A stretch of DNA of 64,000 nucleotides, taken from contig NZ_LMDA01000003.1 of the NCBI RefSeq assembly GCF_001424985.1, positions 1 through 64,000 on the forward strand, written 5' to 3'. How positions within the stretch are numbered: position 1 is the first letter of the stretch; each line of letters opens with the position of its first letter. The translations under genes were made by a program, and so were the position numbers. Of the stretch, positions 33,523-48,858 are shown one piece after another. The notes beneath the pieces are model-generated. The model did not search any database. It had not been told where the DNA came from and saw only the letters and a list, made by a program, of their open reading frames with translations. This DNA is from Rhizobium sp. Root1212 (GTDB taxonomy: Bacteria > Pseudomonadota > Alphaproteobacteria > Rhizobiales > Rhizobiaceae).

Positions 33523-34968
<1,446 letters not shown>

Positions 34969-35021
34969 GGTGTTTCCTGCCTTGTCCTTGCGCGAGTGCG
35001 GTGCCGCCTCGCGTCCTGTTC

Positions 35022-35663
35022 TCAAAGTCCGAGCATCATGCGGACGATCGGCTCCAGGCCGCGCCCGATGGCTCGTGTGTTTTCTGCATCGAGATGTATG
35101 CCGTCGAGCGGCGTGGTTTCCGCAACCGAACCCGCATCGAAGAAGCCGCAGCCCTTTTCGTCGGCCAGATCCGCATAGAGCGAAGCCAGCATCGCCGATT
35201 GCTCCAGCGTTCCGGCAAACATGGCGGCGAAGGCCTCGTTTGCCGTTTCGCAAATCGGCGGCGGCGCGACGACGAGGATTTCCGGGGTACTGTCCGCTTC
35301 GAACGACCAGGCGTGCTTGCGCACCAGTTCGATCAGCCTCTCCAGCCCCTGCACCGCGCCAAAAGCAGTGCCATGGATGAGCGGCTTCATGTCGTTGGTG
35401 CCAAGCAGCAGGATCACCAGATCGAGCGGATCGTGGCTGTGCAGGATCGTCGGCAGGATGCGCGCGCCGTTGCGGTCGCAATCGGCGAGATGGTCGTCAT
35501 AGGCCGTGGTGCGGCCGTTCAGACCTTCCGCGACAACATGGACATCCGGCCCGAGGACCTTTGCCAGAACGCTCGGCCACCGATCCTGAAGCGCATGACG
35601 CCCTTGGGAGCCCGCATCGTAGCCCCAGGTCAGACTGTCGCCATAGCAGAGGATTGTTTTCAT
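35022..35663 (-). CDS. SGNH/GDSL-family hydrolase (arylesterase type)
   Basis: 213 residues. The serine block is YGDSLTWGYD, the asparagine block LLGTNDMK, and the catalytic Asp-x-x-His is DGIHLD near the end. This is the cytoplasmic arylesterase/acyl hydrolase subfamily without a signal peptide. It lies inside the pdh operon between pdhC and lpdA, where rhizobia commonly keep it, but no role in pyruvate oxidation is known. A hairpin lies between pdhC and this gene. Confidence 0.9.
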   Translation of the reverse strand: MKTILCYGDSLTWGYDAGSQGRHALQDRWPSVLAKVLGPDVHVVAEGLNGRTTAYDDHLADCDRNGARILPTILHSHDPLDLVILLLGTNDMKPLIHGTAFGAVQGLERLIELVRKHAWSFEADSTPEILVVAPPPICETANEAFAAMFAGTLEQSAMLASLYADLADEKGCGFFDAGSVAETTPLDGIHLDAENTRAIGRGLEPIVRMMLGL

Positions 35664-35716
35664 GCGGTGCCTCCTCGGGCTCCTCCCTTTTGTCGGAAGG
35701 AACTAGGGATCGGAAA

Positions 35717-35738
35717 CCCTCCCCCGCGAGGGGGAGGG
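35717..35738. terminator. GC-rich hairpin between pdhC and the SGNH gene
   Basis: CCCTCCCCC (35717-35725), GCGA, GGGGGAGGG (35730-35738), a perfect 9-bp stem with a GNRA-type loop. There is no T-tract on the minus strand, so processing or partial attenuation is more likely than full termination. Confidence 0.5.
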
Positions 35739-35746
35739 AAACGGGA

Positions 35747-37087
35747 TCAGACCAGCATGCCCATCGGGTTTTCGATGTAGCGCTTGAAGGCGCCAAGCAG
35801 TTCGGCCCCGAGCGCGCCATCGACGGCGCGGTGGTCGGTGGACAGCGTGACGGTCATCACATTGGCAACGACCATTTGGCCCTTCTTGACCACGACGCGC
35901 TCCTCGCCTGCACCGACCGCCAGGATCGTCGCATGCGGCGGGTTGACGACGGCGGCAAAGTTCTTGACGCCCATCATGCCCATGTTGGAGACCGCGGTCG
36001 TGCCGCCCTGGTACTCTTCCGGCTTCAGCTTGCGTTCCTTTGCGCGCTTGCCGAGGTCCTTCATCTCGTTGGAGATGGCCGACAGGCTCTTCAGCTCGGC
36101 GCTGCGGATGATCGGCGTGATCAGGCCGCCGGGGATGGAGACGGCGACGCCGACATCCGCATGCTTGTGCTTGACCATGTTCGCCTCGGTCCAGGAGACA
36201 TTGGCGTCCGGCACGTCGCGCAGCGCAAGCGCCATGGCCTTGATCACCATGTCGTTGACCGAGAGCTTGTAGACCGGCTTACCATCCTTCTCCGGCGCGG
36301 AACCGTTAAGCTGCGCACGCAGGGCAAGCAGGGCATCCAGCTCCACGTCGACGGAGACGTAGAAGTGCGGGATGGTCTGTTTGGATTCCTGCAGGCGCTT
36401 GGCAATAGTCTTGCGCATGCCGTCATGCGGCACGAGATCGTAGGAGCCGGCGGCGAAGTTCTTGAGAACCGCGTCGTCCGAAGCGCCCTTTGCCAGGGCC
36501 GGAGCCGGTGCAGCGGCGGCGGCCGGTGCGGCAGCCGCAGCCGGGGCCGCGGCAGGCTTTGCACCACCGCCGGCAACGGCGGTTTCCACGTCCTTCTTGA
36601 CGACGCGGCCATGCGGGCCGGAGCCGGCAACAGCCGAGATGTCAATGCCGGCTTCCTTCGCGAGACGACGGGCGAGCGGCGAGGAGAAGGTGCGGCTGCC
36701 GCCAGATGCGGCCGGAGTGGCCGCTACAGGAGCCGGTGCAGCTTCAGACTTGGCAGCCGGAGCGGCTGCTTCCGCCTTCGGGGCTTCGGCCTTTGCGGCC
36801 GGAGCCGCACTGCCACCGCCTGCAGCGGCAGTTGCGACATCCTCGCCATCGGCGGCGAGGATCGCGATCAGGGCGTTGACCTTGACCGCCTCGGTGCCGG
36901 CCGGCACGACGATCTTGGCAACGGTGCCTTCGTCAACGGCTTCGACTTCCATCGTCGCCTTGTCGGTCTCGATCTCGGCGATCACGTCGCCGGGAGCGAC
37001 CTTGTCGCCTTCCTTGACGAGCCACTTCGAAAGATTGCCCTCTTCCATGGTCGGGGAAAGGGCTGGCATGGTGATGTTGATCGGCAT
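35747..37087 (-). CDS. pdhC: Pyruvate dehydrogenase E2, dihydrolipoamide acetyltransferase
   Basis: 446 residues. One lipoyl domain with the modified lysine in ETDKATMEV, an Ala/Pro linker, the E3-binding domain ([21 protein letters not shown]), a second Ala/Pro linker, and the catalytic domain ending with [11 protein letters not shown], where His and Asp act. It transfers acetyl from lipoate to CoA. It starts 16 bases after pdhB. Confidence 0.97.
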   Translation of the reverse strand: MPINITMPALSPTMEEGNLSKWLVKEGDKVAPGDVIAEIETDKATMEVEAVDEGTVAKIVVPAGTEAVKVNALIAILAADGEDVATAAAGGGSAAPAAKAEAPKAEAAAPAAKSEAAPAPVAATPAASGGSRTFSSPLARRLAKEAGIDISAVAGSGPHGRVVKKDVETAVAGGGAKPAAAPAAAAAPAAAAAPAPALAKGASDDAVLKNFAAGSYDLVPHDGMRKTIAKRLQESKQTIPHFYVSVDVELDALLALRAQLNGSAPEKDGKPVYKLSVNDMVIKAMALALRDVPDANVSWTEANMVKHKHADVGVAVSIPGGLITPIIRSAELKSLSAISNEMKDLGKRAKERKLKPEEYQGGTTAVSNMGMMGVKNFAAVVNPPHATILAVGAGEERVVVKKGQMVVANVMTVTLSTDHRAVDGALGAELLGAFKRYIENPMGMLV

Positions 37088-37102
37088 CTCTTCACCCTCC
37101 CT

Positions 37103-38476
<1,374 letters not shown>

Positions 38477-38497
38477 GATGGTCTCCTCGCCCCAGGA

Positions 38498-39541
38498 TCA
38501 AAGCAGAATGTCGGTATAAAGCTCGGATACATCCGGCTCCGGATCGGCCTGGGCGAAATCGGCGCTGTCGGCGACGATGTCACGGACGTCCTTGTCGATT
38601 GCCTTCAGCTCGTCCTCGGTCGCCCATCCGTTTTCAAGGATGCGCGCCTTCACCTGTTCGATCGGGTCGTGTTCCGACCGCATCTTCTGGACTTCGTCCT
38701 TCGAGCGATACTTGGCCGGGTCGGACATGGAGTGGCCGCGGTAGCGGTAGGTCTGCATCTCGAGGATGATCGGACCCTTGCCGGTGCGGCAATGGGCGAC
38801 AGCCTCGTCGGCTGCGGCCTTCACGGCGCGAACGTCCATGCCGTCGACCTGCAGGCCGGGGATGCCGATCGCGGAACCGCGCTGCGAGAAATCGACGCCG
38901 GCCGAAGCGCGGGCAACCGCGGTGCCCATGGCGTAGCGATTGTTCTCGATGATGTAGATGACCGGCAGCTTCCAGAGCGCCGCCATGTTGAAGCTCTCGT
39001 AGACCTGGCCCTGGTTGGCGGCGCCGTCACCGAAATAGGCGAGCGAGACGTTGTCGTTGCCGCGATACTTGTTGGCAAAGGCAAGACCGGTTCCGAGCGA
39101 AACCTGGGCGCCGACGATGCCGTGGCCGCCGTAGAAATTCTTTTCCTTGGAGAACATGTGCATCGAGCCGCCCTTCCCCTTGGAAAGACCGCCGCGACGA
39201 CCGGTGAGTTCGGCCATGACGCCGCGGGCGCTCATGCCGCAGGCCAGCATATGGCCGTGGTCGCGGTAACCGGTGATGACTTGGTCACCATCCTTCAGTG
39301 CCATCTGCATGCCGACGACGACAGCTTCCTGGCCGATGTAAAGGTGACAGAAACCACCGATGAAGCCCATGCCGTAAAGCTGGCCGGCCTTTTCTTCGAA
39401 ACGGCGGATCAGCAGCATCTCGCGATAGGCCTTCAGATCGGTTTCCCGATCGAATTCGGCAATCGTTCCTTCAACGAAATCCTTGGTGGATTTTGCCGGC
39501 GTCTTACGGCCGGACGCGGACCCATTTTGTCGCGGAGCCAT
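38498..39541 (-). CDS. pdhA: Pyruvate dehydrogenase E1 alpha
   Basis: 347 residues. The thiamine diphosphate motif is GDGAANQGQVYESF ending in NN (VIYIIENN), and the serine phosphorylation-loop region YRYRGHSMSDP is present. It is the first gene of the operon pdhA-pdhB-pdhC-SGNH-lpdA. The leader of about 150 bases is unusually AT-rich for this chromosome and carries inverted repeats. Confidence 0.97.
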   Translation of the reverse strand: MAPRQNGSASGRKTPAKSTKDFVEGTIAEFDRETDLKAYREMLLIRRFEEKAGQLYGMGFIGGFCHLYIGQEAVVVGMQMALKDGDQVITGYRDHGHMLACGMSARGVMAELTGRRGGLSKGKGGSMHMFSKEKNFYGGHGIVGAQVSLGTGLAFANKYRGNDNVSLAYFGDGAANQGQVYESFNMAALWKLPVIYIIENNRYAMGTAVARASAGVDFSQRGSAIGIPGLQVDGMDVRAVKAAADEAVAHCRTGKGPIILEMQTYRYRGHSMSDPAKYRSKDEVQKMRSEHDPIEQVKARILENGWATEDELKAIDKDVRDIVADSADFAQADPEPDVSELYTDILL

Positions 39542-39634
39542 TCAATTCCTCCCTATGGTTTAGCCTCTTGATGCTCACCATAGGCAAAGAATGACCGGAC
39601 AGCAATGCCATATTTGCATGGCTAATATTCTTAG

Positions 39635-39683
39635 TAACCCAATGAAATTGTTGTCATTTTTGAAATTAACATATTTTGGGTTA
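39635..39683. promoter_or_regulatory. Inverted repeat in the pdhA upstream region
   Basis: TAACCCAA (39635-39642) and TTGGGTTA (39676-39683), 33 bases apart, in an AT-rich stretch between pdhA and ftsB. A second short inverted repeat, GCCAT/ATGGC, lies at 39607-39621. They could bind a pyruvate- or redox-responsive regulator. No clear -10/-35 pair could be fixed. Confidence 0.35.
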
Positions 39684-39694
39684 ATTTTACCATT

Positions 39695-40003
39695 TCAATG
39701 GAAAATAACGATTTCGTCCGCTCGCGACATGTTGAGCCCGAAGCGTGCTTTTTCGTCGAGCATGTCTCGTTCCAGCGATCCATCGCTCAAAAGAGCAACC
39801 TCTTTTTCGAGCGTTTCGCGCTTGCCGGTCAGCTCCGTCAGCCGGGCCTGCCGCTCGATGCGCTGACGCTCGAATACTTCCATTGCCTTGAGGCCGTAGT
39901 CCCCATGGACGGAATGGTAGCCGAAATAAGAAAGGAAAGCGACGGTAATCAGCGGCATGACAAACCGGCCGAGTTTCCGTTTTTTATGGTGTTTGGTCCA
40001 CAT
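39695..40003 (-). CDS. FtsB/DivIC-type septum formation initiator
   Basis: 102 residues: short basic cytoplasmic end (WTKHHKKRKLGR), one membrane helix (VMPLITVAFLSYFGYHSV), then a coiled coil (QRIERQARLTELTGKRETLEKE, in part), and the conserved EKARFGLNMSRADEIV end. It is a small bitopic cell-division protein that links FtsQ and FtsL in the divisome. Its place between eno and pdhA is conserved in alphaproteobacteria. Confidence 0.93.
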   Translation of the reverse strand: MWTKHHKKRKLGRFVMPLITVAFLSYFGYHSVHGDYGLKAMEVFERQRIERQARLTELTGKRETLEKEVALLSDGSLERDMLDEKARFGLNMSRADEIVIFH

Positions 40004-40080
40004 AACGACGCCCTGTACGCAATACAGGAAGACGATAGCGTCGATTGATTAACCGACCGTTGACCATAACGGCGCGCATG

Positions 40081-40110
40081 AAAAAACCCGCGTCCGATGA
40101 GGGACGCGGG
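40081..40110 (-). terminator. Terminator downstream of eno
   Basis: CCCGCGTCC (40087-40095) and GGACGCGGG (40102-40110) with a six-base loop; on the minus strand the stem is followed by six T. It lies beyond the 89-bp repeat, so the eno transcript would carry that repeat in its 3' end. Confidence 0.88.
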
Positions 40111-40142
40111 CCGGATGACTGCCGGGGCTCGCCCCCTCCGCT

Positions 40143-40231
40143 GTCATGCTCGGGCCTGTCCCGAGCATCTTACACCACCTCCGCATGCTCAGAGAGGCTG
40201 GAAGATCCTCGGCACGAGACCGAGGATGACG
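40143..40231. repeat. 89-bp compound palindromic repeat, copy 2
   Basis: GTCATGCTCGGGCCTGTCCC at the left, CCTCCGCATG in the middle and GATCCTCGGCACGAGACCG then AGGATGACG at the right align with the copy at 18397-18484 through their whole length with one single-base length difference. The arms are again inverted copies of each other. It lies between eno and its terminator. Confidence 0.88.
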
Positions 40232-40264
40232 AAGGAGTACGACGGGCCTTTGATTTCCTGGAAA

Positions 40265-41554
<1,290 letters not shown>

Positions 41555-41659
41555 TCAGGTGATAAACGGATGGCCATGTCATAATTCATGGCCCGGAAAT
41601 TACAATGCCGGGCGCCGGCGAATGCCGGCCAGCGCCACGGCTTCAAGAAAATTTCACAA

Positions 41660-42499
41660 TCAACGCTTGGAAATGGCGTCGAAGGCCAAGAGCGTTTCGA
41701 GCAGGCGCGGCATGTCCTTGAGATGGACCATGTTCGGGCCGTCGGACGGCGCATTGTCCGGGTCCTCATGGGTCTCGACGAACACGCCGGCGACACCGAC
41801 GGCAACCGCCGCCCGCGCCAGCGTCTCGACGAATTCGCGCTGGCCGCCGGAAGAACCGCCCTGCCCGCCCGGCTGCTGTACCGAGTGCGTGGCGTCAAAG
41901 ACGACAGGCGCGCCGAGCCCAGCCATGATCGGCAGCGAGCGCATGTCGGAAACCAGCGTATTGTAGCCGAAGGACGCGCCGCGTTCGCAGAGCATCACGT
42001 TCGGGTTGCCGCTTTCGGTGAATTTGGCGAGCACGTTCTTCATGTCCCAGGGGGCAAGGAACTGGCCCTTCTTGACGTTGATGGCGCGGCCGGTCTTGGC
42101 GGCGGCGACGAGGAGGTCCGTCTGGCGGCTGAGGAAGGCCGGGATCTGCAGGACATCGATCGTCGGGGCAACGAGGGCGCACTGCTCTTCGTTATGAATA
42201 TCCGTCAAGACCGGGAAGCCGTATTCCTTCTTGAGGTCGGTAAAGATTTCCAGCGCCTTCTCAAGGCCGATGCCGCGCTTGCCGGAGAGCGAGGTGCGGT
42301 TCGCCTTGTCGAAGGACGACTTGTAGACGAGGCCGATGCCAAGCTTGTCGCAGAGTTCGACCATGGTGCCGGCGATCATGAACGCATGATCGCGGCTTTC
42401 CATCTGGCAGGGACCGGCAATCAGCGACAGGCGCTTGCTGTTGGAAAAGGTAACCTGCTTTTTGCCTTCGCCGACGACGACGTCTGCATTTGTCTTCAT
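41660..42499 (-). CDS. kdsA: 3-deoxy-D-manno-octulosonate 8-phosphate synthase
   Basis: 279 residues of the DAHP-synthase/KdsA barrel. [25 protein letters not shown]-like [12 protein letters not shown], and the loops [10 protein letters not shown] and [12 protein letters not shown] are present. It joins phosphoenolpyruvate with arabinose 5-phosphate for the Kdo of lipopolysaccharide. [10 protein letters not shown] carries the cysteine of the metal-dependent class, though the other ligands should be checked by alignment. It overlaps the VOC gene by four bases. Confidence 0.96.
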   Translation of the reverse strand: MKTNADVVVGEGKKQVTFSNSKRLSLIAGPCQMESRDHAFMIAGTMVELCDKLGIGLVYKSSFDKANRTSLSGKRGIGLEKALEIFTDLKKEYGFPVLTDIHNEEQCALVAPTIDVLQIPAFLSRQTDLLVAAAKTGRAINVKKGQFLAPWDMKNVLAKFTESGNPNVMLCERGASFGYNTLVSDMRSLPIMAGLGAPVVFDATHSVQQPGGQGGSSGGQREFVETLARAAVAVGVAGVFVETHEDPDNAPSDGPNMVHLKDMPRLLETLLAFDAISKR

Positions 42500-43392
42500 G
42501 ACTGTTCTCCAAATACGAAGAGGAGGCCCTGCCCCGGCGCTTCCGGGACGATGATGCGCTCGCCTTTCCTGATGAATTCAACCGCATTTGCGGCAAGAAG
42601 ATGCCCGGTGGCCTCGAGGTCCTTCACCGTGAAAACGACAGCGCGCCCGATCAGGCCGCGCAGGCGCGACGAGGTGCGCCGGCCATAGAAGCCGGCCATC
42701 CCTGCGGGATTGAGCACCGAAATCTTCACATTGCGGGTTTCGATATCCATGCCGAAGGAATGGGCGGTCACCTCGCGCTCATCGACCGCTTCCTGCAACA
42801 GATATTGGAAGTCGGTCGGGTTCGGCTCTGACAGCACCACTTCGCGCATGCCGGTCACGCCGTTCGCATGGGTTTCCAGCGCCGCGCGGTCGGAAGGCAG
42901 CGCCTTCAGCCGCTGGCAGGTGAAGAGAAAGAAATCCGGCGAACGCAGATCAGCGGCAAAGGCCAGGCGAAAACTCGCCTCGGCTTGCGCGCCATCCGGT
43001 AAGGTCATGGACCGGGAAAAATCGAGCGGATTGCCGCCGGAAATGCCCTTTTCGACGAAGCGCTTATGGTCGCCGGTCGCATCGTCGGTCGAGAGCACGA
43101 TGGCGGAAAAGCCATCATGGCCGCGACGGAAGCGATAGGCCTGGTCGCGGGCGACGAAGACGTTGCCGCCAAGGGCGGCGGCTTCGCAATCCTCACGGCT
43201 CGCAACCGCGAGCGGCTCCAGATAGGTCTTGTCGGCGAGGAAGACGCAGGCGTTCTCGGTTCCGAAGGGATGCTGCGCATCGGCGGCGACCGTAAAGCCT
43301 AGCTGCGTCAAACGGTGCCGCGCGACCGAAAGTTCGGCGACGGGCAAAACCAGATGGTCGAGCAGGCGGGCACTGCGGGGAGCTGCGATCAT
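42496..43392 (-). CDS. VOC superfamily protein (glyoxalase-like domain)
   Basis: 298 residues. [25 protein letters not shown] is the usual first beta-alpha unit (quoted in part) with the metal-side histidine in DHLVLP. Two VOC-type halves are visible, the second starting near [12 protein letters not shown]. It resembles the Glyoxalase_3 family. The substrate is unknown. It overlaps kdsA by ATGA, so the two are coupled, but a link to Kdo synthesis is only positional. Confidence 0.8.
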   Translation of the reverse strand: MIAAPRSARLLDHLVLPVAELSVARHRLTQLGFTVAADAQHPFGTENACVFLADKTYLEPLAVASREDCEAAALGGNVFVARDQAYRFRRGHDGFSAIVLSTDDATGDHKRFVEKGISGGNPLDFSRSMTLPDGAQAEASFRLAFAADLRSPDFFLFTCQRLKALPSDRAALETHANGVTGMREVVLSEPNPTDFQYLLQEAVDEREVTAHSFGMDIETRNVKISVLNPAGMAGFYGRRTSSRLRGLIGRAVVFTVKDLEATGHLLAANAVEFIRKGERIIVPEAPGQGLLFVFGEQS

Positions 43393-43532
43393 GACATTTC
43401 CTGAGATGGCCTTGGGCAGGTGCTTTGCCCTGTTTGGCGGCCATTTTCAAGGAAATGTTGATGGAGCGGCCGATGCGATCGCCTTTACCGGGAAATCGAC
43501 ATGGAAGCTGCGGAACGCTGCGGACTCACAAT

Positions 43533-44105
43533 TCAGCGGCAACCCCGCAGCTGCGTCGCATAGGTCCGAGCCATGTTGGCGGCGCGCTGGGCAGCCTTGC
43601 GCAATTGCGGATTGCCGCGCCACGAGCCGTTCGCATAGCCGGCATCGCCGGAATAATAGGCGAGATAGAGGCTGTAGGCATCGTTGAGCGCGATACCGTT
43701 CGTGTCATGGCTGTTGCGATGATACCAGCCGACGAAATCGATCGCATCGGCGAATTTGGTACGCCGGGCGAGCAAGTGGCCTGTCTCGCGTTTGTAGCGC
43801 GACCAGGTGCCGTCGAGCGCCTGCGAGAAGCCATAGGCCGTCGACTGACGCTTCCACGGAATGAAGCCGAAGAGCTTTGTGCGCGGCGGGCGGGCGTAGG
43901 GGCGGAAGCCCGATTCGGTATAGATCGTCGCCATCAGGATCGGCACGGGCACGCCGTATTCGCGCGACGCCTTGTTGGCGGCACGTTGCCAATTGTTGAA
44001 CCAGCCATCGCGCTGTTCGAAGATCGCGCAGGCGTCGCGCGTGTTCTTCGGCGCGGTAGCACACCCCGCCAGCGCAAGAAGGGCGACGATAAGCACTACA
44101 CGCAT
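43533..44105 (-). CDS. Lipoprotein lytic transglycosylase (SLT domain)
   Basis: 190 residues from ATG 44105; the frame opens at TTG 44126. The lipobox is LLALAGC (Cys near residue 15), so it is probably an acylated periplasmic lipoprotein. The SLT domain shows the catalytic Glu in ATIYTESGFRPYA, with AYGFSQALDGTW and the YLAYYSGDAGY region. It would cut glycan strands of peptidoglycan. It stands alone between the VOC gene and the pyrG terminator. Confidence 0.9.
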   Translation of the reverse strand: MRVVLIVALLALAGCATAPKNTRDACAIFEQRDGWFNNWQRAANKASREYGVPVPILMATIYTESGFRPYARPPRTKLFGFIPWKRQSTAYGFSQALDGTWSRYKRETGHLLARRTKFADAIDFVGWYHRNSHDTNGIALNDAYSLYLAYYSGDAGYANGSWRGNPQLRKAAQRAANMARTYATQLRGCR

Positions 44106-44172
44106 CGCACGATCTCTCACTTTCAAAGTGATTACTGACAGGTAAACGTTAAGGAGACGTTTTTACGCAAAC

Positions 44173-44205
44173 CGGCGGGCGACGATATCGTGTCGTCGCC
44201 CGCCG
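44173..44205 (-). terminator. Terminator downstream of pyrG
   Basis: CGGCGGGCGACGA (44173-44185), seven bases, TCGTCGCCCGCCG (44193-44205): a perfect 13-bp stem. The T-tract on the minus strand is short (GTTT), but the stem is very strong. Confidence 0.75.
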
Positions 44206-44240
44206 ATTGCTTGAAATCCAAAGGTTCGGAGCCTGCCACC

Positions 44241-45959
<1,719 letters not shown>

Positions 45960-45966
45960 TCAAACA

Positions 45967-45998
45967 AAAGAAAACCGGCGGAAAAAATCTTCCGCCGG
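45967..45998 (-). terminator. Terminator downstream of secG
   Basis: CCGGCGGAA (45975-45983), six bases, TTCCGCCGG (45990-45998), followed on the minus strand by TTTTCTTTTG. It ends the secG transcript before pyrG. Confidence 0.88.
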
Positions 45999-46019
45999 CG
46001 GCTTCAAGATAGGTTGGCC

Positions 46020-46505
46020 TTACTGGCCGCTGGGAACGCCCGACTTGTCGGCAGGCGTCTGCGTGGTGGCAGGCGTCTGGGTCGCCGGGGTTTCAGCCGA
46101 AGGGGTCTGCGTGGCCGGGGTCTGGGCAGCAGGGGTTTCCGTTGCCGGAGCCTGACCGTTCACGGCGCCATTCTGGGCCGGTGCCTGGCCGGCCGGCTGC
46201 TGTGCTGCGCCGCCGAGCGAATCGAGGACGCCCTTGCCGTTGGTGGTCGTGCCGGGAATACGGTCGAGAACGTCGGTCGCATTCGGCTGGTAGCGGGCAA
46301 GGATGCCCATGCCGAGCGCAAGAACGAAGAACAGGGCCGCCAGGATCGCCGTCGTGCGGGTCAGCGCATTGGCCGTGCCGCGGGCGGACATGAAGCCCGA
46401 ACCACCGCCGATACCGAGACCGCCGCCTTCCGACCGCTGGATCAGCACGACGCCGATCAGCGCGAGAACAACCATGAGATAGATGACGAGCAATACGGTC
46501 TGCAT
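46020..46505 (-). CDS. secG: Preprotein translocase subunit SecG with long Pro/Thr/Gln tail
   Basis: 161 residues from ATG 46505. Two membrane helices (VLLVIYLMVVLALIGVVLIQ and TTAILAALFFVLALGMGILA) flank SEGGGLGIGGGSGFMSARG, the SecG signature. The last 65 residues are low-complexity repeats of TPAxQTP type. SecG assists SecYE in export. The long unstructured tail varies among rhizobia and E. coli lacks it. The frame opens at 46613, but there is no ribosome site there. Confidence 0.96.
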   Translation of the reverse strand: MQTVLLVIYLMVVLALIGVVLIQRSEGGGLGIGGGSGFMSARGTANALTRTTAILAALFFVLALGMGILARYQPNATDVLDRIPGTTTNGKGVLDSLGGAAQQPAGQAPAQNGAVNGQAPATETPAAQTPATQTPSAETPATQTPATTQTPADKSGVPSGQ

Positions 46506-46652
46506 TTTATCCGGTCCTGACCATCGTCTCGGCGGCGGGCGGGATGTCCGCACCGGCCAGCCGGGATGCCAATAAAGTTTGTTGGCGGCTGCATATACCA
46601 AGCAACCGCGCATTAAAAGCCCCTGCCTGCAATCACGCGTGCAAAGCGCGCG

Positions 46653-47423
46653 TCAAGCCGTCAGGTCTTCGTAAGCCCCGTAGATGGCGAGGAAGTCGTC
46701 GGCTTTCAAGCTCGCGCCGCCGATCAGCGCGCCATCGACATTGGCGACACCCAAAAGTTCCTTGGCATTGGAAGGCTTGACCGAACCGCCATAGAGAATG
46801 CGCATCGTGGCGCCCTCGGAACCAAAGCGCTTCTTCAGTTCGTCGCGCATGAAGGCATGGGCTTCTTCCACATCCTGCACCGTCGGCGTCAGGCCGGTGC
46901 CGATCGCCCAGACCGGCTCATAGGCGATGACGGTGTTTTCCGCCGTCGCGCCATCCGGCACCGAGGCTTCGAGTTGTCGCTTCAGGACATCCAGCGTCTG
47001 GCCCGCCTTGCGCTCATCGCCGGTCTCGCCGATGCAGACGATGGCGGTCAGATCGGCGCCATGGGCGGCTTCCGCCTTGGCGCGCACCAGCGCATCGCTT
47101 TCCTTATGGTCCGTACGACGCTCGGAATGGCCGATGATGACGTAGGTGCCGAAGCAATCGGCGATCATTTCGGCCGAGATATCGCCGGTATGGGCGCCGG
47201 AAACCTTCTGGTGGCAATCCTGCGCACCGATCGCCAGCGGGCTATCGGTGCAGAGCGCGGTCGCGACATAGAGCAGCGTGGCCGGCGGGCAGATAAGGGC
47301 CTCGACCTTTGCAGACAGCGGTCCTTTGACCCCTTCCGCCATGGCCTTGATCTGGTCGAGAGAAGCCCTCACCCCGTTCATCTTCCAATTTCCGGCAACG
47401 AGCGGACGTATTTCGGGGGTCAT
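46653..47423 (-). CDS. tpiA: Triosephosphate isomerase
   Basis: 256 residues from ATG 47423. GNWKMNG with the substrate lysine, IIGHSERR with the catalytic histidine, [11 protein letters not shown] with the catalytic glutamate, and [10 protein letters not shown] are seen. It interconverts dihydroxyacetone phosphate and glyceraldehyde 3-phosphate. The frame runs to 47834 only because it is read across the divergent cytochrome gene. secG follows it at 147 bases. Confidence 0.98.
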   Translation of the reverse strand: MTPEIRPLVAGNWKMNGVRASLDQIKAMAEGVKGPLSAKVEALICPPATLLYVATALCTDSPLAIGAQDCHQKVSGAHTGDISAEMIADCFGTYVIIGHSERRTDHKESDALVRAKAEAAHGADLTAIVCIGETGDERKAGQTLDVLKRQLEASVPDGATAENTVIAYEPVWAIGTGLTPTVQDVEEAHAFMRDELKKRFGSEGATMRILYGGSVKPSNAKELLGVANVDGALIGGASLKADDFLAIYGAYEDLTA

Positions 47424-47603
47424 GCGGCTTCCTCCAGCGCTTCCATCTTCGCCAAAGGCCCTAGCAAATACGCCGTGGAAAGGAAAGCGTTCCGCCTGCC
47501 CTGCCCGTTCCATCCGGCCGATCCCCAAACTGTGATGAAGAGCCGGCTTGCTCGTGACTATCCTCAGGCGGATGCTGTTCGAACATCCACCGGGAAATTT
47601 GCA

Positions 47604-48227
47604 ATGTGGCGGAACGACAGAAGCAGCTTCGGCTGGATCGCGATTATCCTTCACTGGACGATCGCTCTTCTCATCGGCGGTCTCGTGATCCTTGGCTATG
47701 TCATGACCCGCCCCGATATCGACCCGGAACTCCAGTTCGAGCTTTATCAGTGGCACAAGTCCTTCGGGATGCTGGCCTTGGCACTGACGGTCGTTCGCAT
47801 CGCCTGGTGGTGGCTTGAGGTGCCCCCCGCCCATCCCGCCACGCTTTCAAGGTATGAGGCGCGCGCAGCAACCGCCACCCACGCACTGTTGCGCATGCTG
47901 ACGCTCGCCGTGCCGTTGGCGGGCTGGGCCATCGCTTCGACCTCGACGCTCGCAATCCCGACATTTTTCTTCGATCTCGTCGTTATCCCGCATTTGCCGT
48001 TTGAAAAATCCGAGGCGGCCGAGGCCTTCTGGACGATGGCCCATAGTTGGCTGGCCTATGGCCTTGCGGGGATCGTGCTTCTGCATGCGGCAGCGGCTCT
48101 CGTGCATCACTTTTTATATCGGGATGAGGTTCTACGCCGAATGCTGGGAATATTGCCGCGCAGGCCAGCGTCTAACACGGACACATCTGCATCCGGGAGT
48201 GAGAAATGGGACATCGGGCAACGTTAA
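47604..48227 (+). CDS. Cytochrome b561-type membrane protein
   Basis: 207 residues from ATG 47604. Four membrane helices are visible. Candidate heme histidines are in [29 protein letters not shown] and ALVHHF. The family carries two b hemes and passes electrons in the inner membrane, often to a periplasmic partner. Its last 22 bases overlap the YceI gene; the two are probably coupled, a common cytochrome b561/YceI pair. The upstream frame to 46857 is a shadow of tpiA. Confidence 0.92.
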   Translation: MWRNDRSSFGWIAIILHWTIALLIGGLVILGYVMTRPDIDPELQFELYQWHKSFGMLALALTVVRIAWWWLEVPPAHPATLSRYEARAATATHALLRMLTLAVPLAGWAIASTSTLAIPTFFFDLVVIPHLPFEKSEAAEAFWTMAHSWLAYGLAGIVLLHAAAALVHHFLYRDEVLRRMLGILPRRPASNTDTSASGSEKWDIGQR

Positions 48228-48790
48228 GGACAATGATCGCCGGCTTGGCGCTGCTTGCAGCCACGCCCGGCTGGGGCCACGCCGTCTCTCTCGATGATGC
48301 GGCCGGTCGCTACGCGATCGATAGGTCATCCCGGATCGGGTTTTCCGTCGGACAGGTCGGCGGCGGCGGCATATCCGGGAAATTCACCAAATTCTCCGGC
48401 ACATTCAATCTCGATCAACACGATATCGGCAAATCGGTCGTCGAATTCTCACTTTTCCCTGAAACCGTCGCAACCGGTGAACCTCGCGTCGAGAGCTTTT
48501 TGCGCTCGCGCGCGATTTTCGACATCAAGGACTTTCCGCAGATTGTCTTCCGCTCGACGAAAATCAGTCAAACCGGGGAAAACACCGCCGAGATCGAAGG
48601 CAAACTCACGGCAAGGGGCACGACGCGCACCGAACGCTTCCAAGCCGAACTGACGAAATGGAACGCACACGCCATCAGCTTCCATATCAAGGGCAATATT
48701 TATCGCGCGCCTTATAATATGGCGGTCGGCATCCCGATCTATTCCAATGTCGTGCAGTTCGACATGACGGTCAACGGCGTGCGCCGGTAG
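48206..48790 (+). CDS. YceI-family periplasmic protein
   Basis: 194 residues. A signal peptide ends near AVSLDDAAG (after GWGHA). The mature domain is the YceI lipocalin-like barrel (YAIDRSSRIGFSVGQVGG, VESFLRSRAIFDIKDFPQIVFRS in parts), which binds polyisoprenoid or quinone-like lipids. It may shuttle a lipid redox partner for the cytochrome b561 encoded upstream. ATG 48206 lies inside the previous gene; the ATG ten codons later (48233) is an alternative with a shorter signal. Confidence 0.92.
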   Translation: MGHRATLRTMIAGLALLAATPGWGHAVSLDDAAGRYAIDRSSRIGFSVGQVGGGGISGKFTKFSGTFNLDQHDIGKSVVEFSLFPETVATGEPRVESFLRSRAIFDIKDFPQIVFRSTKISQTGENTAEIEGKLTARGTTRTERFQAELTKWNAHAISFHIKGNIYRAPYNMAVGIPIYSNVVQFDMTVNGVRR

Positions 48791-48810
48791 ATGCTGGTGT
48801 TTTGAATCAG

Positions 48811-48834
48811 AAAACGGCGGTAAGCCGCCGTTTT
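48811..48834. terminator. Bidirectional terminator between YceI and aminotransferase genes
   Basis: AAAACGGCGG (48811-48820), TAAG, CCGCCGTTTT (48825-48834): perfect 10-bp stem with A-tract and T-tract on its two sides, between convergent genes. Confidence 0.92.
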
Positions 48835-48858
48835 CAAAAGCCTAACCGGATTTGACCG

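Noticed and set aside
46857-47603. N-terminal extension of cytochrome b561
   Set aside because: It is read antisense through tpiA; the first membrane helix follows ATG 47604.
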